Shown in pieces: positions 9,600 through 20,935 of a stretch of 64,000 bases of DNA (its first letter is position 1; the number at the start of each line of letters is the position of its first letter). The notes beneath the pieces were generated by a model. That model saw only the letters and a program-made list of their open reading frames with translations, searched no databases and was not told where the DNA came from. Location of the stretch: contig JADDMT010000123.1 of NCBI GenBank assembly GCA_021401465.1, forward strand, positions 1 to 64,000. The letters are read 5' to 3'. The DNA comes from Teratosphaeria epicoccoides. Its lineage: Eukaryota; Ascomycota; Dothideomycetes; Mycosphaerellales; Teratosphaeriaceae. Position numbers and translations under genes: made by a program.

Positions 9600-10146
9600 T
9601 TGATGCAACTTGTTTGGCGACGGCTCGGTGCAGCCCAGAGGCGTTTGCAGGACTACTCAACCGAGATGACAGGACGTAGCAACCGGATACCTGCGCCTGG
9701 CCAGCTCAGCGCTCCGGAATCGCGTTCGTTTGCACTACCTTGCGTCTTTCAATTCCTTAGGATCGCAGTTCCTTCTGTCAACAATCGCATGGCTTGGAGC
9801 AACATGGAGAATCCTGTTCCTACGGCAGTGACGCACAGTAAGATGACGTCCTGCCAGCCATTGTTGGACAAGACCGGTTCTGATTTACACAGAGGGCCCG
9901 ACAGACTAACCCATCAAGGGATTTTACAATCCTGCAGAGCCACAAGCAACGTCAGAAGCCATGTTCGGGCACGAGACGCTGTTCGTGGACCGTCAGACCA
10001 AGACATTGCAGCTCGATGCATACGAAGACCATCTGTCCCATGGCCCAACAGCACGTCTCGACTCTCAAGACTCGCTCACCGAGTATTCTGCACCCGGCTC
10101 CGGACCTTCAAAGCGTGCGACACTTGCCCTTGGCAACGCGCTGTAA
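9600..10146 (+). CDS. possible two-exon hypothetical protein
   Basis: A candidate of 151 residues is built from 9600-9827 and 9919-10146, each exactly 76 codons. The intron has a GTGACG donor, a clear GACTAAC branch at 9904-9910 and AG at 9917-9918. The second exon reads as a soluble acidic tail, including ETLFVDRQTKTLQLDAYEDH and DSQDSLTEYSAP, and ends in a proper stop. I recognise no family. The splice acceptor and the protein-like second exon are the main support; the first exon is weak. Confidence 0.35.
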
Positions 10147-12394
10147 ACATCGCGATGTTCACCCTCGACCCAGGAGACTGACGACCCGCCTGTACCGTAT
10201 ATGATGAGAACGAAACACAAGTCGCATTCGCCCGGAGCGGAGACGCATCACGGCAAGTGTTTAAAAAATGCTGAAGGAGACTGCGTCGATGCTCGGTACT
10301 CTGGATCCGGCAAAAGGTGGAATCTTGCGGCAGCATACGGCCGGTGCAAAGAATCTCTACTTTCACACGCCACGCGCCCAGATGTAAGAGCAGATCGATC
10401 GTGACCTGGCTGATCCTGACGCCAACAGGGGACCAGGGGTCCAAGGTAGGGATGCCCTGTGATTGAGCTGGTAGTCGTTCGGAAACCGTGCCTTTCGAAA
10501 GCGATTGCGGGGCAGGTGGAGCGAACATGCATGGTCTTGATGGAGCTTGGAGGGGTGATGCCTAGTGGTGGTGGTGAAAGTGGGCAGATACCGGGTGCGA
10601 TCGAGGCTGGGCGACTTCAGGCATTGACACATCTCACGACTTCTTCTGTGGCAAAACTGCGCAACTGTGGCGATATCAATCCGCGATTGCAAGACTTTTT
10701 CTAGTCGTCCAGCTTGGTGGTTTGACCAACGACCAGAGATGAAACGACTTGGATGAGCACAATGCCTTGACAGTTTCTCGAAGAAGATACAACCTACCCC
10801 TATTCGAGGCAAGGCGCTAGCAGCTTACCGCTGCCCTTGGACTTCTTACGCCTATCCCGACGGAAATTGATCCTCGCATCCAATCCTCGCACAGCCGAAG
10901 ACGTAGCGGCAATCGGAACTCCTGGTATGTCAAGAAAACGTGCGCTCGGCACAATCAAAGTCGATCACCGGCGAGATCTAGCGCCCTGCCAGAGGTGAAT
11001 TTGGAAGTCTGCGACAATCATAAGGTCTCAGCAGTTTCCGGAAGGGATTGCGGAAGCTCAGGGAGGATGGCTTTGCATTCTTTCCATTGCAATACTATCG
11101 ACAGTGCTGGATGTGGATAGGTACGTTGATGCCAGGTTCTTCGCTATCGCGCTGTCGCTAGTACCAATTCAGTGTAGTCATACCTTACGGCCTTTGATGC
11201 TCACTCAATCGACATAAGGTTAGGAGATGTAACTGACCAGACCGCGAGCTGTGATGGAGGTCAGTCAGCTAAGACAGCTTGAGTCGCCGAGCGTCTATGT
11301 ACTCAGACAACCTGGAACGCAGGCGATCGGCATCTAAAAAATCCGTTTGGCCACGTGTGTGCAATACCTGCCATGCCTTCACGACATCTCGGAGACACTT
11401 TTCGTGACTCCAAGCCAGTAGGTTGCACGTCGTCTCGCCAACCGGTTTGGACGAACGACACGATCTAATCAAAGTTTTGATCAGACCCTCACCACCGACA
11501 CCGTGAAATCAGCTAACCTTTCGCTGCTCCCCTCGCTCATAGCAACAGCTGCAGCGTACTGCACACCGGGCGTTCAGGTGGGACTTGCAAAGTCGAGGGC
11601 AAGAGTCTGCCCTGCTCAAGTGTGACTGCACTTTCCACCACGATACGAAGTCGCGATATTGACCGAGCTGATTCAAGAACGTCCCGTGCACCGGCGTTGG
11701 GGAACCCTGTAAAAATTATGAAATTCTTGGAATTGCACAATGTACATAGAGCCAAAATCGAAGGTCAGTGGATTCGATGGCCGGGAGAATGTTCTCAGTG
11801 GCATGCAAAAGCGTATGCTCGCGGCGTATGGGGCCGACAAGCCACAGATAGCGGCCGCGATGGACATAGGCATCTCTGTGCTGGCAGCGGTGCTTGAGCC
11901 TGCGCCACGGACAGAGAAAGATCTTGCGGAGCCAGGCTGGCGGCGAGGTTCACAGCCGTCTAGTGGCAGAAGAGGTGTGGGTACTGTGCTATGCAGCCAG
12001 GACGCAACGATTCTCGGATAGCACTAGTCGAAGTGTGTGTTGCCAAGCATGGTGCGCAGCTTTTTGGGATAGACGCCACCGGCGCCATCTGACAGAATCT
12101 CAAAGCTGAATGATTTGATGCCTCGGGTGCGCAGCTGTAACCCTAGTACAGCATGCCCATGCTCCGCTCGTAAGACCGGTTCATCTGTAGTTCTTGACTT
12201 GCATGGATGACCTGCATCTACCGGAACCTCAGAGACTGCACGGCCACGTTTGTACCCTTGTGGACTGATCGTATCTGCGATTCTGAGCAGATGATCTGGG
12301 ACGCTCAAACTGCCAGAGACCTGCGACCTTGCACTTCAGAATATATCTCGTCGTCCTTCGCCTGCTCGTCTCTACTTAAAGTTCTACAATCAAT
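10147..12394. other. gene-poor intergenic region
   Basis: There are only short unrecognised frames. Two fragments look slightly protein-like: minus strand 11269-11472 (RSRLSEYIDARRLKLS at its end) and plus strand 11740-12021 (GADKPQIAAAMDIGISVLAA). Neither has family motifs or a coherent gene model. Confidence 0.5.
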
Positions 12395-12879
12395 ATGTCG
12401 TCTACAACCGAGGGAACTCTACCCGAAGACTCATTTCGAAACAATGGATCGATCCATGGGACTCCACAACACTGCTTCAGCGCACAGGTAGTGCATATAC
12501 ATCCCTGCGGCGGACAACGCACTTGACAGATAGCTGATCGCGCCCATAGACTACACAGGGCTCGCATCAACCGGCGTCAAACGTCCATGCTTCATATGCA
12601 GAGCTCGAGGGAAGAGAACGTGCAGCGAAATGTCGGCGTCGTTCATCACCGGCCCGCTCAGGTCTGGACGGGGAGCGGAATTATCCACCTGGAACATCCG
12701 GCCAGCACCTCGTAACAACCGCCATACTGTCACCTTCTCCCGAGTGGGCCAAGATCCGCCACCGCCATCTGGCCAGCGCACAGCATCGAGCGCCACACCA
12801 TCACCCTCTACTGACCCGCGTCCAAATCTCCCGTCGCCATCCAGTCCACCACGTGTGCGAGACCGCGAAGTACAAATGA
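12395..12879 (+). CDS. possible two-exon hypothetical protein
   Basis: Exon 1 (12395-12487, 31 codons, starting MSSTTEGTLPEDSFRNN) joins exon 2 (12550-12879) across a 62-nt intron with donor GTAGTG, a CTTGAC-type branch and acceptor CATAG. The product is 140 residues, basic and histidine/arginine-rich at its end, and matches no family I know. Exon 2 is also open in the neighbouring frame to about 12899 and in one minus-strand frame, so the strand and frame choice are uncertain. Confidence 0.3.
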
Positions 12880-13324
12880 GGATGTTAGCCAGTTTCTAGC
12901 TGCTGTGGAATTGGTCCTTGCGAAGATCCCGAGAGTGTAGAGTTTGTGCTGGGGTTGGTAGATGATGGGGGTTCGGTAGTGTTTGTTTCAAGACCCTGAC
13001 TTGCGCATATCTGGTGACGAATCTGCAAGGGCGCGTTCGTGGAGCCAATGACATGCCTTCTGCTGCCAAGGCACTAATCAACGCTTATTGGAGACTGAAA
13101 CCATTGCACAACGCACCGACGATTGTGGGGACCTTCTGCTCGCCGCGGCAGGCGTGAGCTCGCCAGTATACTGGAAGTTTGATCCGATACCGGAGACATA
13201 TGAGTGATGCAGCTTTTGGGATTGTTGTGGGTTTGCTGCACGACTGCGCGAATGAGGTGAAAGGACCGCGAGTGAACAAGCTCTAGGCGGTGCAACGGGC
13301 TATGTATGATGATCGAAGTGACAA
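12880..13324. other. intergenic
   Basis: This is the region 3' of the endoglucanase gene. No gene or RNA is recognised. Confidence 0.5.
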
Positions 13325-14681
13325 TCATGCAAATCGTCTCCCTGGCGAGCTCAGCTTCAGATCCGGATACGTGCTCCCAATATCGCCCCATCTAATGTCC
13401 TTGAATGTGACCGAGGTGTCCGGATTCTTCTGCAAAATCAATTTTGGATCGCCTTCTGTGCTGTCACACGGCCCAGCCTCGCCACTGTCAAGCCAGTTCA
13501 TGAAAGCAGTGTTGTCTGGACCGCCATTGTCAGTCAAGCTCCTAAGGGCACGGATGCATGTGCGAATGCTTACCATTCCATACCGACCAGATCAAGACCA
13601 TTCCTTCCGCCAAAGTCTCACCCATCCGCGCCATCCCACCCCTTTCTCGAAATTTGGTCGCTGACGCCGAGCAAAACGAATCCGTGATCGAGTCGGTCGT
13701 GACGTTCTGGTAATGTACCTTGGCATTCGGGATTACATCACCGTCCTGAACATAGAACCGTTTGATCTCCTTCAGGATGCCGTCCGGTGATCCATCGTCT
13801 GTGGGGAATTGCGTAATGACCGTGAAGGGCTTACTCGTGTCGACTTTGCTTCCGTAGAAGTCTTTCACGCCAAGCTTGTACGGATTGAAGCCACAGCCTG
13901 GCTTGTCGCATACGCCACTCTCACCACACTCGTCGCCATTGCATTTATACAGTCCGTCTTTGCTGCACGTATGAGGCGTATAACTCGTCGCTCTCGCGTT
14001 GGCCTCCCAGATATCCATCTCGTTGGCACACGCACCCGATTTGTCGAGGTTGGGCACGCCGTTGATGAAAGGCTGGGGATTGCACTGCGCATCACCGTAG
14101 CCGTGTCCGTACGTAGCGCCAGCCGGGTTAAGGTCGCTACGGCCGCCAGTGGGATCCATGCTGGTCAGGTAGAGCGCACCGTTCATGCCACACGGCAAGT
14201 CCGACGTATCGACTGTGAAAGCAAATTCTTGGTTCAACAGCTGCACGTTTACGTAGTCCTTGCCATCGGCGTCCAGGAGGTACACTCTCGGCGACTGCAC
14301 CTCAGAGTTGACATACATCTGCAGGGTCATTGTGTCGCCGTCCGTAGACACTCCATGCTTTGTGTAATCGTCAATGCCTTGCACGACGCATTTATGCAAA
14401 CACGTCGTCGCATCAGGACATGAGTTTTGGTTCAAAGTGCCGTCCGAGCTGAGGCAGGACTGGTTGGACCCTGAGGTGGTCATTGGATGGCGGCCAATGT
14501 CGAGAACCACTGAAGTGTCTTGGACTACACAGCCGCTGTGCTTGCTACATTTTTGCGTCTTGAATCCGGGGTGCTTGTTTGGGCTGCCGATCTGTTGGCC
14601 TGTTGAACAAGACAAAAAAAGGCCGATCAGCGATAGCCAGCTGAGCCTGGTTAACATCATGGACGGTTTTCTTCTGGTCAC
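13325..14681 (-). CDS. glycoside hydrolase family 7 endo-beta-1,4-glucanase
   Basis: This is a secreted retaining cellulase that cleaves internal beta-1,4-glucosidic bonds of cellulose. Exons 14681-13574 and 13515-13325 flank a 58-nt intron (donor GTAAGC, branch CTGAC, acceptor TCCAG), giving 432 residues. A signal peptide ([14 protein letters not shown]) follows the possible starts at Met1, Met8 or Met9. The catalytic motif EMDIWE is at residues 221-226: E221 nucleophile, D223 helper, E226 acid/base. Many paired cysteines are conserved, including CGFNPYKLG. The end of the domain reads [16 protein letters not shown] and [10 protein letters not shown]. These features and the overall spacing match the endoglucanase (Cel7B/EG I) branch rather than cellobiohydrolases, whose tunnel-forming loops I do not see. 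No linker or cellulose-binding module follows. Confidence 0.95.
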
Positions 14682-14740
14682 TTGGATCGCTGGCCTTTAC
14701 ACGTGAGCTGAAGATCTCTGTGCCAGGGCGAACGGCCGCG

Positions 14741-14747
14741 ATATAAA
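14741..14747 (-). promoter_or_regulatory. possible TATA element of the GH7 gene
   Basis: TTTATAT on the minus strand lies about 60 bp upstream of the first possible start codon of the endoglucanase gene. The position suits a TATA box, but there is no other evidence. Confidence 0.3.
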
Positions 14748-14956
14748 TGCTGGGTTGGTACATACCCTCTCCAAGCTGGTCAACAAAGCTGGTCAAGCTG
14801 CGGGGAACATGCCTGCGGTAACGTGCACGAAGCTCATCGGAAAGATCATGTGGCTGCAGGACAAGGGGTTGGGAGTGTGCGGCGAGTCAAGGCTCGGCGT
14901 GTGAGAGCGACACCTCCCTCCTCTCCCACGTACCTTGGCGTTCTAGAGTGATCCAC

Positions 14957-15892
14957 TCATCCAATGTCGTTGCTGTTGCAGTCTTCCGCTGATCTGAGGG
15001 GATTTACCATTTGGTTCCACTCCCACACACGCCATCCTGTGCATTTGGCGACTATCTTCCCTGTGACTAGTCCCAAGGGCAAAGGACCGAACAGCCTGCT
15101 GTCGCGACTCCACCTAATTAGAAAGTCAATGGAACATCGTCATTCGACAAGAGCCGTCATTGGTGCAAAGTCGTTTCCTCACCTCCGATTGTCGCCCTCA
15201 ACCCAACAATGGCCCTCAGGAACCTGTGGTCAGGTTAACTTTTTCAATGTCAATGAATGTCGCATGCTCAATCAGACGTGTGCAGTGCGTGAAGCATTGC
15301 GCTCAGACATATTGCAGTGCCATCGTCGTCGAGGTAGTCTCACCTGCAGAACCTGCCTCCTTTCCGACCCGTCCATATCGACTTCCACGAGATCACCCGG
15401 CAATCCCAAGACGCGCTTGACGGCGTGCTCGCCGATTTTCACCGGATGTCTGAAGCTCACGACGTCTCCCACATGCAAGCCCCTTCCCCTCCTGTAGTAC
15501 TTGGAGATGACAAGCGAGTCTCCAGACGCCGCAATGTTGGGAAGCATGCTGATGCCCCATGCATTTTCTATTGAGTAGAAATACGTCACAAATGTGTGGT
15601 AGACGGGGAGGGCGAAGGCAGCCGAAAGGGCGGCGCGAGCACACCAGCCGTAGCTATCAGATCGCAAAGACAGTGGAGAGGCGGCCCACGGTTTGAACAG
15701 ATAGCGGACCATCCTCTGTCGACGCATCTCCTCTTGTGGCGCTGCGGGTTTCCAGTTGGAAGATGATGCCCGAGCGTGTAGTCGCCGGGGCAGAAGACGT
15801 GCGGACAGCAGTCGCAGCCTGACAGCGGCCTCCACGACTCCATCATGGCGGGAATTGCTTGGTCGCAGCAGACACATGTAGCGGGGCAGCAT
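14957..15892 (-). CDS. IMP1: mitochondrial inner membrane peptidase subunit (IMP1-like)
   Basis: This is a signal-peptidase-I-type serine/lysine protease that matures proteins at the outer face of the mitochondrial inner membrane. Three exons (15892-15344, 15223-15183, 15113-14957) with introns of 120 and 69 nt encode 248 residues. The arginine-rich N-terminus (VRLRLLSARLLPRRLHARASS) looks like a presequence, followed by one membrane segment. The catalytic serine is S115 in GISMLPN and the lysine K159 in AVKRVLGLPGD. Exons 2 and 3 add VPEGHCWVEGDN and SRDSRLFGPLPLGLVTGKI, the other conserved boxes of the family. The SMLP form of the serine box favours IMP1 over IMP2. A later in-frame Met (at 15727) would remove the presequence, so 15892 is preferred. 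Confidence 0.88.
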
Positions 15893-16047
15893 CTTAGCCT
15901 CTCTTTCAACCCGTCCCTCGTCCCCGGCTTCGCTTCTTATTATCAGGTGATGCAATGTGACAACAACCGGGGAAGGCACGAGTGCGGGAATCGGGATCGG
16001 CAATCTCACCAGCCACATGGGTCCGCCACACCTCACGCGCCACCTGG

Positions 16048-16081
16048 AACCTCGAACCTCGAACCTCGAATCTCGAATCTC
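16048..16081. repeat. 7-bp tandem repeat in divergent promoter
   Basis: Five adjacent copies of A(C/T)CTCGA lie in the 276-bp region between the IMP1-like and PFA3 start codons. Three copies are ACCTCGA and two are ATCTCGA. Confidence 0.8.
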
Positions 16082-16168
16082 GTGGACCGGCGCACAAGCC
16101 TCTGTACATCGAGTCGGCCATCCCCAACAATGATGCCCTTACATCATGTATGATCGCCCAGGACAATA

Positions 16169-17938
16169 ATGCCCCTGACGTCTTTCACCGACCTCCCGCC
16201 CAGCGAACATGGCACTCTCGCATCCTCGCCACCACGGAGTCCACGCATGCGTCCAGTCAAGTCATTTGCGCGCCAGCTGGAGCGGTGCTGCTGCCAGACC
16301 TTCGCCTACTTCCCGCTGCTGTTCGTGCACGGCTTGACGACCTGGGCAGTATGGGTCGAAGTGACTGTGTCCTTCTTGGGAAGGACGACCTGGTCGAGCT
16401 ATCTCAAGGCGGGCGCAGGTGTGGCGCTGTGGACGCTGTTGAGCATAAGCTACAGCGTGGCAGTCTTCACCAGCCCCGGAAGTCCGCTGGATCAGCGAGA
16501 AGATCGGAGCCTGAGGCGGTCGGGCAAGAAGCAGGCAGGCGGCGCCGGATATCAAGGTCTGCCCACACATGCAGACCAAGCCGACAGCGATCATGTCTTT
16601 GAGGGCATGACGATGGTCACGGCCAAGAGCACTGGCCAGCCCCGCTACTGCAAGAAGTGCCAATGTGTCAAGCCTGATCGCGTGCACCACTGCTCGACCT
16701 GTGGCAGGTGCGTGTTGAAAATGGATCATCACTGCCCTTGGCTGGCGACATGTGTAGGCCTGCGCAATTACAAGGCCTTTCTGCTGTTCCTAATATACAC
16801 AAGCACTTTCTGTTGGTATTGCTTTGGCATGACCGCCAGCTGGGTGTGGGCCGAGATCATGGATGACGCGCAGATGGAGGAAGGCTTGAGAGTGGTGAAT
16901 ATCATCTTGCTGGCAGTCTTAGGAGGTGTCATCGGCTTGGTGCTCTCAGGCTTCACCGGCTGGCATTTGTACTTGGCCTTTACCAACCAGACGACCATTG
17001 AGTCACTGGAGAAGACGCGATATTTAACACCCTTGAGGAATCAGATGCAGCCAGCGCCACATCGAGACTACCTGTCACACGAACAATTGGACGATGAAGA
17101 CCAGCCGCTCGGCGAGAGGTTCAAGGCTATCAACACCAACGCTCTACCAGGCATCTTACGACCCGAAGAAGGAGAAGACAGCTCACGAACCCCTTCACGA
17201 GGTACAACGCCTGATCTGCCCCGATCGACATACTACAGTAGCACTTCTCCGGCAAAGGCGAGTCTGCAGCGCTCATATGCCTCGCTAGAAGCTCAGCGCG
17301 AGCACGAACGGTACGAAGCCTATCTGGACGAGCAAGATAGCGAAAAGCTTCCGAATGCATTCAATCTGGGCTGGCGTCGCAATGTCGCTCATGTTTTTGG
17401 CGACCAACCAATGCTTTGGTGGCTGCCCATCTGCAATACCAGAGGCGACGGTTGGGCCTGGGAGATCTCTCCAGATTGGGTGCACGCCCGCGATGATGTT
17501 GCCAAAAGAAGGGAGCGGAAAGCACACGAGGACGCCACACTTCGCCGCATGGACAGCGAGCCCTTGCAAATGCAACGCCCGCCACCTTTTGAGCCACCGC
17601 GGCGCGATTTCCGCTGGACTCCAGGCCAGGGTTTTGTTGAACATAACCCAGCCGGGCCCCTGCCTGCAAACCTAAGTGGGCACCGCCCTCAACATAATCG
17701 ATCCCATTCCAGCGACACAGATATGCAAATGCAGCCTCTTGATCGACGGAAAACAAAAACGCCAATCAGCAGCGATCCAGATTACGACACCAGCAGTGAC
17801 GAAGAAGTGAAGCGGATGTACAAACACGAACAGATCTACGGTACGGAGAATTGGAACGATATTCCGGACGATCTTCTCGGTTCAAAACGAGGCAACGGAT
17901 ATGAAAGTCGAAGTCGAGGACGAAGGAAAGGAGACTAA
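16169..17938 (+). CDS. PFA3: DHHC palmitoyltransferase, PFA3-like
   Basis: This integral membrane S-acyltransferase attaches palmitate to cysteines; yeast Pfa3 modifies the vacuole fusion factor Vac8. One exon gives 589 residues. Two membrane segments (about residues 44-70 and 80-101) come before the cysteine-rich DHHC domain (about 158-205: CKKCQCVKPDRVHHCSTCGRC then DHHC at 186-189, followed by CPW). Two more segments follow (about 208-225 and 248-272), then the TTxE-type motif (NQTTIESLE). The long hydrophilic C-terminal tail (about 290-589) is rich in charged residues and contains a conserved WW-type patch (FGDQPMLWWLPICNTRGDGW). Order and spacing match fungal Pfa3. It is head to head with the IMP1-like gene. 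Confidence 0.93.
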   Translation: MPLTSFTDLPPSEHGTLASSPPRSPRMRPVKSFARQLERCCCQTFAYFPLLFVHGLTTWAVWVEVTVSFLGRTTWSSYLKAGAGVALWTLLSISYSVAVFTSPGSPLDQREDRSLRRSGKKQAGGAGYQGLPTHADQADSDHVFEGMTMVTAKSTGQPRYCKKCQCVKPDRVHHCSTCGRCVLKMDHHCPWLATCVGLRNYKAFLLFLIYTSTFCWYCFGMTASWVWAEIMDDAQMEEGLRVVNIILLAVLGGVIGLVLSGFTGWHLYLAFTNQTTIESLEKTRYLTPLRNQMQPAPHRDYLSHEQLDDEDQPLGERFKAINTNALPGILRPEEGEDSSRTPSRGTTPDLPRSTYYSSTSPAKASLQRSYASLEAQREHERYEAYLDEQDSEKLPNAFNLGWRRNVAHVFGDQPMLWWLPICNTRGDGWAWEISPDWVHARDDVAKRRERKAHEDATLRRMDSEPLQMQRPPPFEPPRRDFRWTPGQGFVEHNPAGPLPANLSGHRPQHNRSHSSDTDMQMQPLDRRKTKTPISSDPDYDTSSDEEVKRMYKHEQIYGTENWNDIPDDLLGSKRGNGYESRSRGRRKGD

Positions 17939-20935
17939 GTAGTTTGGACTTCAGGCAGAATACTTCTTCACACTGTACCTCGGTTTCATCCATGATCCCC
18001 ATCAGGTCCCTGTCCTCCACGTCTGTCCTACGACCATTTACTTCTGCTGAACCACCTAATTGCCAGATGTACTGCGCAAGTCGCCAACCTGGGCGGCAGT
18101 CTCAGTCTAAAGGGCAACGACAGGTAGGACGAGCTTTCAATGAGGCCGGCGTCAACGGCTCGCGCTTCACCTGTCGCCCCAGCAGCAACCTTGTGCGGGA
18201 CTGTACGCGATGGCCAGATGCAGCATCACCATTATGCATAGGGCGAGAATGCTGTTGAAAGATGAGGCCCGCATTCCTCCTTGAGGTGATCAGTCCGCCA
18301 TCCGTGGTGATCGCCGTCGGGCGATAGCTGAGCCTCTTACTGGTCGATGGCGAAGAGCGCTTCGACACTTTGTCGTAACATTGTTCGATGACTGGTTGAC
18401 TATGCGGTCACTTGTCACTCGTCCAACGGTCTCCTGTATCACGTGCATCCTGCCGAATCGGTACTCACCAGTCTTGGCTATCTGCACAACTCTGTGGCAG
18501 CATTGCCGCGCGCCTTACTGGCCATCATGGCTCGCCGCTGGTTCCCGCATTCGCGTGGCATCTGGCCATCGCTCGGGCACGACGGTTGAAGCTCTGAGAC
18601 AATTCTCACGCAAGCACCGGTCACAAGGCAATCTGTACGTCGCCAGAACTGGTCCCGCACGCCATGGGGTGGCTTTGGTTGAGAATACAGAGGAGGTTTG
18701 ATGCATGGCGGCAATTGGACAGTAACAAGTTCGGAGGTGTTGTGGTTGTGCTTGCTCAGCCACCAAATGATGAAACTTCAAATGTACCTGTGCTCTTTGA
18801 CAGAGCTTGTGAACGACACTGTTGGCTAAGCAGATCCTCAATCAGTCCCTCAGTCTTTGGAATTCTGGATGTCAAACTTCCGCGTAGACGGCATTTCTCA
18901 TTGTACCAACTTGCGAACTCAGACGGGGGCTGACCAGTCTGAGCTACCAGACCCGGCACTAGGGTATTGATAATCCTTGCTCCACGTGGCTGTCGACATG
19001 AACTACGAACATCCTAGCTGCCACAAGCTTGTCAGCTAAGGCGGCTCGGCATTTTTGAAAGTGGCCTGGCAGCTTCATGCCTCACGCCTTGACGCGGCGA
19101 TGAAATGGCAGCCCTGAGATCATTGTCTCAGCCCGGGTTTATCGTTACGCTGTCCAGATCTGCTGGGTCCGCTACGAGCTTATGTGGACGACATCGAATA
19201 CGACGCATCCACGATGACCGCATGTGGCAAGTTCAGCGACCCAACTTCAGGCTTCTTCAATCTCCCGTGCGAGCTCAAGTGGGAGCCAGACGCTGAAGGA
19301 TGGTGTGCAGGGTTAACAACGCACCCGAGGGGTGCTATCAAAGGGAACACTTAGTGGGAATACTGTGCGCTCAATAGTGCAGCCTGAGGAAAGTGCGAAG
19401 ATCAGGTGAAATGAGGTGATCAGCGGTGGATATCTCGTACAGATGGCCGGGTCCGAGTGATGGCATTGATTGATGTTGCCTGTAGTCAGTACGAAGTCGT
19501 GGTCAGTGAGACTGTTGTAGTCCAGGGCCGGCGAAATGATTCACAGCCGTCACATATAGGAGTGCGGAGCACGCATGTATTCGCGGTAACGTACAATCGA
19601 GACCGGCTGCACCTTACATCCCATGGCTGTCAAATAGTGCTGTTGACCAAGCGGGGCATTGTGGCGCCACGCTGGGACTCCTTCCAACCGCTCGTCGCAT
19701 TCTGCACCAGCAGCAACGAAAGATGCGAACGTACTGCTCATTGACGTAGGCCGCTCTGGCGCTGGGATGTTTGGCCCGGCAGGTAGAGTGAAGACCAGGG
19801 TGGAGTTATTACAATCGCATCCAGTAGCCCTAGAGCGGCAATATGTGTTGGATCCGCAGCTTTTGATACCGTCGCGTTTGTTCGCATTATCGATCGCTGA
19901 TCTGTGGAATTCGCTCAACTTGATCCAGCTCCTTGCTCTGACTGATGCACACTTCTGACAGCTCATGCTCGGCGATTCCACAAAATGATGAGACAGGTCT
20001 CTATGTCACGATCAGCAACGAAGGCTTCCACCGTACAAAGTTAGGTATTTGCCATACTCAGCGTGCAAGTCGGTCTGACCTTGATTTGCACCTGTACCGA
20101 TGGAACCCGCATTCATGGAAAGCCCGTTAGTGTAGCAGACCCCTGCGCAAGGGTGGCAGCAAGGTGACAATTCTATGTTTGACAGGCGAGTAAAAAGCTT
20201 GAAGTGGTCATTGCCAGTAGACCCGCAGCAATGCTGCTGTATCCCACCAGCCGCAAGGGAACCCAAATTTGTATTTAGATCAGTCAAGTAGATGCCCAGT
20301 CACAAAGTTTGTGGCGCATTGTCGTCCTGACTATCCGAATCGAGACTTGGGCTGTTGAGCGGACCATTTTGGCACGGGCGTGAATCGTCGGTGCTATGGA
20401 CGCCGTGCAAATTGATGTGTTGCACTGCAAAGCAGGAGATTCGTGCAACATGATTGCGCCTTCTGCAGACTTCAAAGTCGGACCAGATCGTACTCTTTTA
20501 AAAAAGGTCTGCATCACTCCTTGACCAGAAACTCAAACATGTCGGTTTGAGTGCTGTGTAAGCTTGGCCTCCGTGCCGACACCTGCCATAGCTGAGAACT
20601 ACTGTGACGTTGTCACGTTCGTTGCGCTCGGCTGAGGGAAATCGACGATCCATAGCAGCGATTGAACTCGAGCGACAGCAGATTGAGATGACCAGAGTCT
20701 CGAAAGGAGTAGAATCAATTGTCTGTTGATTACTAGATCCACAGCGTCTGGATCCGGAAGCTGCAGTGACCGTAATTTGGATGGGAGCACACAGCATCGT
20801 CATTCGTTGACCAAGGGCTTCTGTGCTGTCCCAGTGGAATCGTAGAGCGTGGAGCCTTGATTTGAGCAGACCAGACCGGGAAGTCCAAGAGTCTGGAGTC
20901 ATGACCTTAGGTGTAACTCCGTGCACCTGCACCTC
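17939..20935. other. 3-kb gene-poor region
   Basis: No intact gene was found. It contains the possible decayed ectodomain gene listed separately (19760-20170, minus). The rest holds only short frames without motifs. Confidence 0.5.
19760..20170 (-). pseudogene. possible remnant of a fungal cysteine-rich surface protein
   Basis: Two blocks in the same order and on the same strand recall the ectodomain found in many ascomycete single-pass membrane proteins. One reads CCHPCAGVCYTNGLS (20129-20161 and onward); the other has GIKSCGSNTYC followed by CNNSTLVFTLP (19873 down to about 19780). Stops interrupt the piece between them, and neither a signal peptide nor a membrane segment could be joined. 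I infer a decayed gene copy; the resemblance is from memory and could be chance. Confidence 0.3.

Noticed and set aside
11740..12021. Plus-strand 93-codon frame
   Set aside because: The start is somewhat protein-like but there is no family, no splice partner and no leader, so it is likely chance.
13516..13573. Earlier AG acceptors in the GH7 intron
   Set aside because: They lead straight into a stop codon. Only the TCCAG acceptor restores the conserved WND-N-FMNWLDS reading.
13809..14423. 204-codon plus-strand frame
   Set aside because: It is antisense to the GH7 catalytic domain, whose family match is unambiguous.
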